NCBI RefSeq assembly: GCF_963666665.1
Contig: NZ_OY762999.1
Span: forward strand, 997,501-1,061,500
Length of the DNA stretch: 64,000 nt
Source of the DNA: Maridesulfovibrio sp.
GTDB lineage: Bacteria > Desulfobacterota > Desulfovibrionia > Desulfovibrionales > Desulfovibrionaceae
Direction of reading: 5' to 3'
The translations under genes were made by a program, and so were the position numbers. Under the pieces are notes generated by a model. That model had not been told where the DNA came from, did no database searches, and saw only the letters and a program-made list of their open reading frames with translations. Below are positions 26,933-35,356 of this stretch, in pieces; position 1 is the first letter of the stretch, and each line of letters begins with the position of its first letter.

Positions 26933-28633
26933 TTAATTTGCTTTATGAACCACCAACTGATCGAAGGGTATATTCCATCCGAAATGGGTGCAGGCGTCTA
27001 CGCTATAGCGTTGCAGAGCACGCTGCAGGCGGCCGTAAAGCTCAGCAATGTCACGGTGGAAATCTGCAATGATGACAAGGTTGAGTGACGATGCCCCTGC
27101 GGATTCGAATTCGACGTTCAGATTGAGAACATGATCTGTGTATCCGTCCTCTGCGAGCTTGGCGGTGATAAACTCCTTAGCCTGAGTGAGGATAGTGGAA
27201 GTGCATTCCCCCTGATGAGCGTAGTCAATTCCGAATACTGATTTCAGGCGGAAATTGCGGGACAGGTTTTTGGGGTTGAGGCCCAGAAAATCCGAAGTCT
27301 GATAGGTTACGTAGGCTCCGCCGCGCTGGATCAATTCCACCATATCCGGGGACTGGCTGACAACCTTGCCGCGTACACCATCTGAAAGGATTACCCAGTC
27401 ATCAATCATGCATGGGAACCACGGTTCATTTTTGCCTACTGGACGTGAAACAACATTTTCCAGTTCTCCGATGGGCAGTCTGATCCTACTTGGGCTTAAG
27501 GCCGGGTTCTTCAACTTGGCAAAAAGGGCAAGCCTGTCCACCTGCCACGGAACTCCGTTGTAGGTGACACGCTCGTTTTCACGGACGGAACCGAGGTTGA
27601 GAATGAGCTTTACCTGTTCGTAGTAGCGGGTAAAACCTTCTCGTGCGGTCCAGAGCGCACCTATGATGAAGATAATGGCAATGCTGAGCAGGAACCAGTC
27701 GCCGGAGATATACAAAGTGAAAAGAGAAGCAGAAGTTGAGGCGATGACAGCAAAAATCAGCAGCAGAACTTCAATGAGCCGGATATAAAACGGACGCTCT
27801 TTACTTTTGAATGCCGGGTGGGTTTTCTTAAAGACACGGTCCACAAAACGGAAAAGGAAGAATACGCCGCCAAATGCCAGCAGGGCAAAGAGAATATTTT
27901 TTCCTCTGCTTTTGAAGAAGACGCCCATGACTTGTTTAGTTGATTCGTAAAAAGACTGTTTATCCTTGGTCAATTCCGCCAGTTCAAAGCGGGCAACATC
28001 AAGTTGGTTGTCGATGTTGGTTCGTCTTTTTTCAAAATCAGTTTTAAGGATTCCCAGCTCCCATTTGAGGACTGGAGATTTGCTTGCGTTAATCAGAAAA
28101 TCAATGTTTTGAACTGCTTCTTCGGCTCTTGGAAGTCTACTTTCAAAGTATGCGACCCGGCTTTTCAGACGTTCGATCTGTCGGGGACGCTTAGTCATTT
28201 CTTTGAGTTCCTGAAGCAGAGGGCGGACTAAGGTTTCAACTTCTTCCTGCCAAACAAAGTTTTGCTGTGCATCTTCATTGAAAACATCAAGATCGAGTCC
28301 GGTGGCTACTTTTACGAAGTTCTGGCGAACATTATTGAGTTGTTCTTTGAGGTCGGTCAACTTAATGGACAGGGTTTCCTTGTCCATTGGGTGACGTGTT
28401 TTCTTGATCTCTTTTTTGGTCTCCGCAATCTGTTTTTCCAGTGTGGTTTTGTACTGTAGGAGGTTGATGAGAGTTTCGGACTGAGCTGTCTGTTGCTCAG
28501 CAATAGTTGCAGCTACTTCTGCTGAACCGTTAACGGAAGTTTCATTCTGGGCTGTTGCATGATGCGGGTTTTGCAACAAAAGAAATACGGATAAGGCGGC
28601 TAAGGCCGGAAAAATACACAAAAACTTGGTCAT
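26933..28633 (-). CDS. MscS-family mechanosensitive channel with periplasmic coiled-coil domain
   Basis: The 566-residue protein has a signal peptide (to about residue 28, HATA) and a long charged coiled-coil region, about 30-235. Three membrane helices lie in about 245-340, and a C-terminal MscS-like beta/alpha-beta domain follows. The pore-lining helix is divergent: the Gly/Ala alternation of MscS is missing (WTAREGFTRYYEQVKLILNLGSV). The domain after it has a long insert. It resembles the KefA/MscM type in having a large periplasmic part but is much shorter. Function as an osmotic channel is by family only. Confidence 0.7.
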   Translation of the reverse strand: MTKFLCIFPALAALSVFLLLQNPHHATAQNETSVNGSAEVAATIAEQQTAQSETLINLLQYKTTLEKQIAETKKEIKKTRHPMDKETLSIKLTDLKEQLNNVRQNFVKVATGLDLDVFNEDAQQNFVWQEEVETLVRPLLQELKEMTKRPRQIERLKSRVAYFESRLPRAEEAVQNIDFLINASKSPVLKWELGILKTDFEKRRTNIDNQLDVARFELAELTKDKQSFYESTKQVMGVFFKSRGKNILFALLAFGGVFFLFRFVDRVFKKTHPAFKSKERPFYIRLIEVLLLIFAVIASTSASLFTLYISGDWFLLSIAIIFIIGALWTAREGFTRYYEQVKLILNLGSVRENERVTYNGVPWQVDRLALFAKLKNPALSPSRIRLPIGELENVVSRPVGKNEPWFPCMIDDWVILSDGVRGKVVSQSPDMVELIQRGGAYVTYQTSDFLGLNPKNLSRNFRLKSVFGIDYAHQGECTSTILTQAKEFITAKLAEDGYTDHVLNLNVEFESAGASSLNLVIIADFHRDIAELYGRLQRALQRYSVDACTHFGWNIPFDQLVVHKAN

Positions 28634-28795
28634 GATGGTCAGTTCCTGATTGGATTTAAAATTAAGTATCCTTAAATAAATACCTGCAATTGACGGGAGC
28701 GATCAAGTATTTATTAGGCGGGGAAATTGAAAAGCAGGCATGCGGAGGGAAAGTCCTGCATGCCTGCTGGGGAAGTTTTTATATACGGCGGAGAG

Positions 28796-30796
28796 TTAAA
28801 TCTCGACTTGGCTTTCCTTAAGAATTGCTTTGCCGGACTGGGTTTCGATTACAGCTCCAAGGGCTTCGATAACTGTGCTGTCGTATTTTACGTCTGCCAT
28901 ACCTTGCAGGATATCAACGGCCTGACGGGCTGTTTTAGCTTTTCGGTATGATCGTTTCTGTACCAGAGCGCTAAAGGTGTTTGTTACACCTAGAATTCTG
29001 GCCAGCGTGGAGATGTTTCTACCTTCCAGCTTGTTGGGGTATCCTGAGCCGTCAAGAGTTTCCTGCATCTGCCAAATCGTCTGGGTAATAGGCAGGTCGA
29101 ATTCAACGCCTTCCAGAATCTTACAGGTGTGTTCAATGTATCGCTGGGTTTCTTTGATCTCTTCCGGTGTCAGTTTCCCTTCTTTTTCCATGATTTCTCT
29201 GGGAACAAAGGTTTTACCTACCTGAGATAGAATTGCCGCAGCTTCAACTGTTGCACAGTCTGCATCACTCAAGAGCAGTGTCTCCGCAATTTCAAGAGCC
29301 AGCTTACGCATGAGTGAAGTATGGCCGTCCAGAAACGGAACACTTTCCACTGCCCGGATCAATGCATTGATAACTTGCTGGCGAACTTCAATTCCTCTTT
29401 CAGAAGCATTTCTTTCCGAGGTGATATCCCGGTATACCGTAAGGATGGCATCGTTTTCTTCATCTACGGTACAGGGCACAAAAGTCACCTGAATCGTAGA
29501 TTTGCTGGAGCCGCGGGTCATGATCAGTTCTTCGCTGTAAGAGCTGTTGGACATACTGACCATTTGATCGCCATGCGAAAGGGTTTCGGCTTCGTTGTGG
29601 TCAAATATCTGATTGTCAGTCAGGTGAAGGGCTTCTGTCTGCTTCAGCCCGGTAAAATCCGTGAAGGATTTGTTTACATGGATGAATGCACCATCTTCAC
29701 TCTTTTTTAATGTTACCGGTTCCGGAAGGGCATTGTTGATGATGCGTAGGAGGGAAAGCTCCCTTATCAGGGAAGTATTTTTTTCTTCCAGTCTGGAACT
29801 CCTGCGATGATATTTACGTGTTGAGGCTATAAAGCGGACTGTGAACACAAAGAAGATCATTGCGGCAAGAAGCAAGGAAGCAAAGATTATGCTTTCCTGT
29901 TTATAGATGGAAATAATTCTGCTTGGTACAGCTGTGTCGGTTTCAATCATTACCCACCAATTCACAACAGGGAGAAACCGGGCTGTGGAGTAGACCTTTT
30001 TCTCCATTGAAAGGTCAGTCCTTTCTCCGAAAAGAATTTCGCTGATTCCATCAAGAGAAAATTTTGTGGATTGAAGTTTCAAGTTATTAGGATAGTTGAA
30101 AGTTGCTTCTTCGCTGGTTTTGCCGTTCTGCTGGATCAGGTGTATTGAGCTTGCATATTTAAAGGTCTGCTCTGAACCGAGAAAATTCCGAAGTACTGCG
30201 GTCATGGGTACTTCAAGCATGAGAACCCGTGACGGAGGAGTGGAAGTGCTGGTGGCATATGCATCATAAACCGGGAGAAAAAGATCTGCGATCAGATCGT
30301 TTCCTTTAGTTCGAAGCGGTAAGAACATTGGTGTGCGGCTATGCAGGGTTTGTTGGACCGCCTCTTTGTATCCCTGCCCAATAATTTCTTCCGGAGCTTC
30401 TGTGGATGCGAAAATACTTGCGTCAGGTTCAAAAATACAACCTGCGGAATAGCCGCTGACTTTGACGAAGTTTTCGAAGTCTTCCTGCGCCTTGCGGACT
30501 TCTGTTTTCTTCGGTGATTTGATGTCGTCCATGGAGAGCCTGAAAATTCTGGCACGGGCCAGTTCCTTGCCACGAACTACATAGTTGATCAGCTGGGAGG
30601 AAAGCAGCTCCGATTCATTTTCAAGAACAGATTTTTGATACTCTTTTAGATCCGCCCTTACGGACTGTTCTTTTTCTTTCCAGAGGTAACTGAGCGTTTC
30701 AAAAGTCCCGCCTGCCAGTGCTACAACCAGCAGTATCAGCAGCAGGTTTTTTATTGAGAAAATCTGTTTGATAGTTTCAGTAATATTATTTGCCAT
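28796..30796 (-). CDS. Membrane Cache-PAS sensor with degenerate HD-GYP domain
   Basis: The product has 666 residues: membrane helix about 17-38, periplasmic Cache-like domain about 40-300, second helix about 303-322, PAS domain about 345-460, HD-GYP-like domain about 470-655. Of the metal ligands, the HD pair is Ser524-Gln525, the HHE stretch is QMQE (576-579) and the last Asp is Asn606. His556 and the GSGYP loop (583-587) remain. It should therefore not hydrolyse c-di-GMP, but could still bind it or act by protein contact. It is the last gene of the adhesin operon, starting 37 bases after the HlyD-like gene, so it probably regulates adhesin export or display. This regulatory role is inferred. 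Confidence 0.75.
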   Translation of the reverse strand: MANNITETIKQIFSIKNLLLILLVVALAGGTFETLSYLWKEKEQSVRADLKEYQKSVLENESELLSSQLINYVVRGKELARARIFRLSMDDIKSPKKTEVRKAQEDFENFVKVSGYSAGCIFEPDASIFASTEAPEEIIGQGYKEAVQQTLHSRTPMFLPLRTKGNDLIADLFLPVYDAYATSTSTPPSRVLMLEVPMTAVLRNFLGSEQTFKYASSIHLIQQNGKTSEEATFNYPNNLKLQSTKFSLDGISEILFGERTDLSMEKKVYSTARFLPVVNWWVMIETDTAVPSRIISIYKQESIIFASLLLAAMIFFVFTVRFIASTRKYHRRSSRLEEKNTSLIRELSLLRIINNALPEPVTLKKSEDGAFIHVNKSFTDFTGLKQTEALHLTDNQIFDHNEAETLSHGDQMVSMSNSSYSEELIMTRGSSKSTIQVTFVPCTVDEENDAILTVYRDITSERNASERGIEVRQQVINALIRAVESVPFLDGHTSLMRKLALEIAETLLLSDADCATVEAAAILSQVGKTFVPREIMEKEGKLTPEEIKETQRYIEHTCKILEGVEFDLPITQTIWQMQETLDGSGYPNKLEGRNISTLARILGVTNTFSALVQKRSYRKAKTARQAVDILQGMADVKYDSTVIEALGAVIETQSGKAILKESQVEI

Positions 30797-30832
30797 TTTA
30801 TTTCCTGTTCATGAACTTGGTGGTCTCGATTA

Positions 30833-32125
30833 TCAGCGGGTTCTGTGCTCGGAAAGAGCTCCTCGCATTCCCCTTGTTATGGGGGAGAGCAGGTATTCAA
30901 GTACGCTTTCTTCGCCTGAAAGAATGTTAACTTCTACGATCATGCCCGGTAGGAATTCTTTAACCTTTTCCGCATCTTCTTTAATGGTATTGAAAATTAC
31001 CCGGTAGTACCATGTGCGGGTCAGGTCATCGAAGTATGTCTTGGCCGAGATGTTGACGATCTTGGCTTTGAGCATGGTCTGATCAGAGAATTCATATGAT
31101 GACGGCCTTATTTTGGCTGTCATGCCGTTCCATATTTTGGTCCGGTCACTGGGCTGGACCTTTCCTTCAATGCGGATGGTTGCATCAAGGGGTACGATTT
31201 CAGCCAGTGCTTCTCCGGAGCGGACAATGCCGCCCACAGTGTTTGCACTGAGTCTGTATATGGTGCCGTCAATGGGCGAACGGATAACACTGCGCACGAT
31301 CTGTTCGTTGGCGGCGTTAAGTTCTTCACGGACTCCTTTCAGTTCGGAACTGACAAGGTTGATTTCTTCGCGGATGTCGCGGTAGAAATCCAGCTCTTCC
31401 TGATTGATGCGTTGTTCCAGTTCGCGAATTTCAAGAGAGTATTCGTCCCGCTTGTTATAAATCTCGGCAATGTTTGTGGTAATTTTTGCCAGTTCAGTTT
31501 TGCGTTGCAGCAAAAGCTGGCGGGAACCAATCCCTTTTTTTACCATTGGTTCCAGCATATCATGTTGTTCTTTAAGAACTTTTTGCTCATCAAGCAGGTT
31601 CTGCACATGTTTTTCGCTGGCAGAAAGAGCTGCTCTGGACTGCTGGATCTGGGTCTTAAGGATATTGATTTTTTCTTTAAGGGCATCTCCACGGATACGG
31701 GCGAATTGAATTTCGCTTTTTTCTTCAGGGGTGGAGGCCTTTTGCGCGAATTCCTCAGTATTGTTGTTGGTTTCGGCAATAAGACGGTTCAGCTTGGCTT
31801 GCAGCCGTTTCATTTTGATGAGGGATTTATTCCGCTTTTCAGTAATATTTGTGTTGGCAATAGCTACTATTTCCTGCCCCTTGCGAACGGTATCTCCCTC
31901 TTCAACGAATACTTTTTCAACGACACCGCCTTCGAAATGTCCCACAATTTTATCTGTCAGGTTGGTTTCAACCACACCTTGGGCGCGCACGGTTTTTTCT
32001 ATCTTGCTGGAGTGGGCCCAGAGTATGAATACAATTGAAAATACCAGTATGAGCAGTAGAACGATGCAGTTTCCAAGGCTTTTTTCCAAGGACCAGAGCA
32101 GGTTGCTTTTCCAGTTCTTTCCCAT
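30833..32125 (-). CDS. Type I secretion periplasmic adaptor (HlyD/LapC/SiiD type)
   Basis: The 430-residue membrane-fusion protein has an N-terminal membrane helix at about residues 17-36. A biotinyl-lipoyl half motif follows (GHFEGGVVEKVFVEEGDTVRKGQEI, residues 63-87). Next comes a long periplasmic coiled coil, about 100-275, then the second lipoyl half (VRSPIDGTIYRL), and a beta-barrel with the C-terminal PGMIVEVNILSGEESVLEYLLSP typical of HlyD. It bridges the ABC exporter to the TolC-like protein. It starts 3 bases after the ABC gene stop, with AGGGG upstream. Confidence 0.9.
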   Translation of the reverse strand: MGKNWKSNLLWSLEKSLGNCIVLLLILVFSIVFILWAHSSKIEKTVRAQGVVETNLTDKIVGHFEGGVVEKVFVEEGDTVRKGQEIVAIANTNITEKRNKSLIKMKRLQAKLNRLIAETNNNTEEFAQKASTPEEKSEIQFARIRGDALKEKINILKTQIQQSRAALSASEKHVQNLLDEQKVLKEQHDMLEPMVKKGIGSRQLLLQRKTELAKITTNIAEIYNKRDEYSLEIRELEQRINQEELDFYRDIREEINLVSSELKGVREELNAANEQIVRSVIRSPIDGTIYRLSANTVGGIVRSGEALAEIVPLDATIRIEGKVQPSDRTKIWNGMTAKIRPSSYEFSDQTMLKAKIVNISAKTYFDDLTRTWYYRVIFNTIKEDAEKVKEFLPGMIVEVNILSGEESVLEYLLSPITRGMRGALSEHRTR

Positions 32126-32127
32126 GA

Positions 32128-34362
32128 TTACCCCTGTCTGGCCGGAGCCGGGCTGGAAAGTTTCCGGATGATTTCATCGCGTGGTCCGTCGGCGACAATG
32201 CGTCCTTGGTCCACAACTAGAATCCTGTCCACGACCTCAAGAATCTGCGGCCTGTGGGTGACAACGAAAATAGATTTATCAGCCATTGTCCCCTTGATCT
32301 GGTGAATGAGCATGCGTTCCTGCGTGGAGTCCATGGAGCTGGTCGGTTCGTCAAGGAGCAACAGAGGGGGAGAGCTGATCAGGGCACGGGCAACCGCCAC
32401 GGCCTGACGTTGTCCTCTGGAAAGGTTTTTCCCGCCTTCGAGGATGGGCATTTTAAGACCCAGAGGGTGATTGGAGACAAACCTTTCGATGCCGGAAATA
32501 GCCAGAGCCTGCTGCAATGATTTCTGGGTGGCTGTGCGTGAACCCATGAGCAGGTTCAGCTCAAGGGTGCCATGAAACAGCACAGGGGATTGCGGAACTA
32601 CCCCGACAAATTCACGGACTTTTTCAATGTTGAGGTGGGCCATGTTGTGTCCATCCAGCATGATCAGCCCTTCGCTGGGATCGGCAAGGCCTGCCAGCAG
32701 CTTGAGGAGGGTTGATTTACCGCTGCCCATAGGGCCGATGATTCCTACTTTTTCTCCCGGCTTTGTTTCAAATGATACATTTTCAAGAGCATAGGGTGAT
32801 TCCGGCTGATACCGGAAGGAAACACTGTCAAAACGCACTCCTCCGCCAAGTTGCTGAATTTTGAATTGGCGGGTTTCGCAGCTTTCTTTTTCCAGTTCAA
32901 GAATCTTACGCAGGTCCTTGTAGGAGCGGCGGGCAAACAGGTATGAGGTTATCAAATTGGACATGCTGGCAGAAACCGCAATGCAGCGTCCGGAAAGGAC
33001 CATGGTCGCCAGCAGGCCACCGCTGCTCATGTTGCCGTTTTTGATCAGGAAGAAGGCTACGATGAGCAGTCCTGCGGAGTTAAGCTGACCAAGAAATCCG
33101 GTGGTCATGGAACAGCGAGACTGGGCAAGACGGTACTTTGAGGACATCTCCCCGGATTTTTCAATTTCAGAAGCCCAGCGGGAAACAAAAAGTCTCGCCG
33201 CGTTGGTTACTTTAATTGACTCAACTCCATTGAAAATTTCATTTAAAAATGAGCTCTTGCGCGATTGCAGTTTGCTTTGGGCCGACACGTTGGCATCAAT
33301 GAAAAAGCCGTAGACTACAGCCACGACCAAGACCAGAAAAGAGGTTACGGCCGGAACGGCAAAGAGCATTCCGCTGTTCAGGTAAATGATGAACAGGAAG
33401 AAAAAGAGAAAGAAAAAATCAATGGACCCGACTACCAACTGGGTGGTGAACAGGGATTTAATGCGTGAAAATTCTTGTACTGCATGAGCCAGATGTCCGG
33501 CTGAAATCGGCAGTTTCGAATAGTTGGTGTCCAGCACTAGAGATAGAAGCTGCGGTTCTGCATCCTGTTCCACGCGCAGGGCGGCCTTTTCGACAAGTGA
33601 AGTACGAACATTCTTGAGGATGTAGTCAAAGGCCAGCACGATGATTGCCCCGGTGATCAGTACCTTGAGCGAGTTTTCCGCAAGGTTGGGGAGGATGCGG
33701 TCATAGAAGATACCCATCAGCAGGGGAATGACCAGAGTAAAGCAATGGATCATCACCGTGGCCAGAATGACCTGAGAGTACATTGGCCACATTTTTCCTA
33801 TCTGGCCCATGAACCATGTCAGGCTCAGGAAGGGGACTTTGTCTGTCTCGAAAACGGGCTTTAAGGAGCAGGACCAATCTTTGAATTCAGAGAATTCTGA
33901 TTTCCGGTTTCTGATGATTTCCTGTTTGCCGTTCCAGAGGGTCAGTCTGCGGCCTACTTTCTCCTCGAGAAGCGCAAAGCTTCCGTCTGAGTATTGTACA
34001 ATCAGAGGCAGTATTTCTTCTTCAATCTTTAACGGCAGGGGCTTAATGGATAAGTTGAGCCCCATGTTATCGGCCTGCAAACGCAGGTATTCATTAGTGG
34101 ATGACGCACTACCCAGTTGCAGGGAACTGCCGGAAACCACTATGCCGTATTTGTCGGCAATTTTTTTCAGGCAGGAGGTTATTGAAGCTCCTTTTTCATC
34201 CTCACCGGGATTAAAAAGACTGACATTATCCTGCGATCCGAGGTCTGTTTTATCGGTACCGTCTTCCTCAGAATGAGTGGCTCCTTTGGTATTAATGGTG
34301 TCGCCGGAGCCGTTTTCCGGTGCAGTATCAGGAGCCGGGGTTGGTTTTTTCTGGTTATCCAA
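32128..34362 (-). CDS. Type I secretion ABC transporter (permease/ATPase, LapB/SiiF type)
   Basis: The 744-residue protein has an acidic N-terminal extension and a C39-peptidase-like domain lacking a catalytic Cys (about residues 55-165), of the kind that docks RTX-type substrates. The six-helix membrane domain lies about 185-480. In the ATPase, Walker A is GPMGSGKSTLLKLLAGL, the signature is LSRGQRQAVAVARAL, and Walker B is LLLLDEPTSSMD. It energises export of the giant adhesin. The start codon is TTG at 34362, with AAGGGG eight bases before it overlapping the stop region of the preceding gene. Confidence 0.9.
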   Translation of the reverse strand: MDNQKKPTPAPDTAPENGSGDTINTKGATHSEEDGTDKTDLGSQDNVSLFNPGEDEKGASITSCLKKIADKYGIVVSGSSLQLGSASSTNEYLRLQADNMGLNLSIKPLPLKIEEEILPLIVQYSDGSFALLEEKVGRRLTLWNGKQEIIRNRKSEFSEFKDWSCSLKPVFETDKVPFLSLTWFMGQIGKMWPMYSQVILATVMIHCFTLVIPLLMGIFYDRILPNLAENSLKVLITGAIIVLAFDYILKNVRTSLVEKAALRVEQDAEPQLLSLVLDTNYSKLPISAGHLAHAVQEFSRIKSLFTTQLVVGSIDFFFLFFFLFIIYLNSGMLFAVPAVTSFLVLVVAVVYGFFIDANVSAQSKLQSRKSSFLNEIFNGVESIKVTNAARLFVSRWASEIEKSGEMSSKYRLAQSRCSMTTGFLGQLNSAGLLIVAFFLIKNGNMSSGGLLATMVLSGRCIAVSASMSNLITSYLFARRSYKDLRKILELEKESCETRQFKIQQLGGGVRFDSVSFRYQPESPYALENVSFETKPGEKVGIIGPMGSGKSTLLKLLAGLADPSEGLIMLDGHNMAHLNIEKVREFVGVVPQSPVLFHGTLELNLLMGSRTATQKSLQQALAISGIERFVSNHPLGLKMPILEGGKNLSRGQRQAVAVARALISSPPLLLLDEPTSSMDSTQERMLIHQIKGTMADKSIFVVTHRPQILEVVDRILVVDQGRIVADGPRDEIIRKLSSPAPARQG

Positions 34363-34373
34363 GTCCCTGCCCC

Positions 34374-35321
34374 TTATTTATTAACAGAAGAGTTCAAGTC
34401 TTTGCGTTTGTCAGTTTTACCAAAGCTGCTGCCAACGCTGACTACAACCTGGTTGGTACCCGGTACGCCTTCATTCAAGGCACGGAATTTAATCTTGCTT
34501 TTAGGAATATGTGCCTGGTCATTCACGAACTTGATCAACCCGTAAAGTCTTTTAAAAGAAACAGAGTTGGACATGCTGGAAGAAACCGCTTCATGGTTGA
34601 GTGTTGCAGTAAGTAGCAGTCCTTTACTCATGATTGCGGATTCATTTTGCTTAACCCATGCAAGCAGTTCTGATTCAGTCTTTTCTTCAAGAGTGCTGGT
34701 TAGCTTGTTATAAAGAATGATGACCCGGTTTTTATTATTCAATCCTTGAACCATCTTGGTAATAAATGGCGGCGGAACAAATTCGTCTTCAGTCTGAATT
34801 TTTTTCTCTACAGCTCCGTCGGCTTCAAGGCGTTTGATTTTATCAAGGGCGGCCTGAAGTTTTGCAGCAAGTTTGGGGTCCTTTGAGGCCTGCTGCTTTT
34901 TGACTTCTTCTTTGAGCCTTTGAAGTTCCTGATGGGCTGTCCAAGCAGCACTTTCCGCAAGAGCCACTCTTTTCTGGAGCATTTCCTTTTCCCGCTCCAA
35001 TTCTTCGATGTCAATGGGCTGGGGCGGGGTAGCGGTGACAAGGTCTTCTTTGTCCAGAACAGCACTCTGGGTCATGGCTTCAGTCAGTTTGTCCATGGAT
35101 GAGGGCGGTTCCATAAAAGAAAGATCCTGCGCCGCAGCCACCAAGGTTTCAACCTGTTCAGTTGAGTGGGCGGCACCGGGTTTAACTTCCTTGAGCGCAA
35201 CAATATATGAGAGCGTTCCGGTTACCAGCACCATGAGCAGGGTGAAGAATACCATCATCATGAGTACGGTCGAGAGCGCATCAACAAAACCCGGCCACGG
35301 AGGGCCGCTATCAGCAGACAT
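34374..35321 (-). CDS. MotB/SiiA-like proton-channel subunit of the adhesin secretion system
   Basis: The 315-residue protein has a single N-terminal membrane helix carrying the MotB-like signature PGFVDALSTVLMMMVFFTLLM. Asp14 is at the place of the proton-binding Asp of MotB. A coiled-coil stretch follows, about 95-165, then a periplasmic domain, about 180-300. It lies between the adhesin and ABC genes. The MotA/ExbB-like partner is the first gene of the same operon. The Salmonella SiiA/SiiB pair is a proton channel serving the SiiE adhesin system, and this is the closest model. Assignment is by position and topology. Confidence 0.7.
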   Translation of the reverse strand: MSADSGPPWPGFVDALSTVLMMMVFFTLLMVLVTGTLSYIVALKEVKPGAAHSTEQVETLVAAAQDLSFMEPPSSMDKLTEAMTQSAVLDKEDLVTATPPQPIDIEELEREKEMLQKRVALAESAAWTAHQELQRLKEEVKKQQASKDPKLAAKLQAALDKIKRLEADGAVEKKIQTEDEFVPPPFITKMVQGLNNKNRVIILYNKLTSTLEEKTESELLAWVKQNESAIMSKGLLLTATLNHEAVSSSMSNSVSFKRLYGLIKFVNDQAHIPKSKIKFRALNEGVPGTNQVVVSVGSSFGKTDKRKDLNSSVNK

Positions 35322-35356
35322 TTATATTTATCCCCGTAAAATCGTATAACTACGAT

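Noticed and set aside
28796..30796. Active c-di-GMP phosphodiesterase
   Set aside because: The HD pair, the HH of HHE and the last Asp ligand are all replaced, so catalysis is not expected.
31412..32038. A 208-codon open frame opposite the HlyD-like gene
   Set aside because: It is antisense to a well-supported gene, with Phe-rich composition caused by the coiled-coil codons on the true strand.
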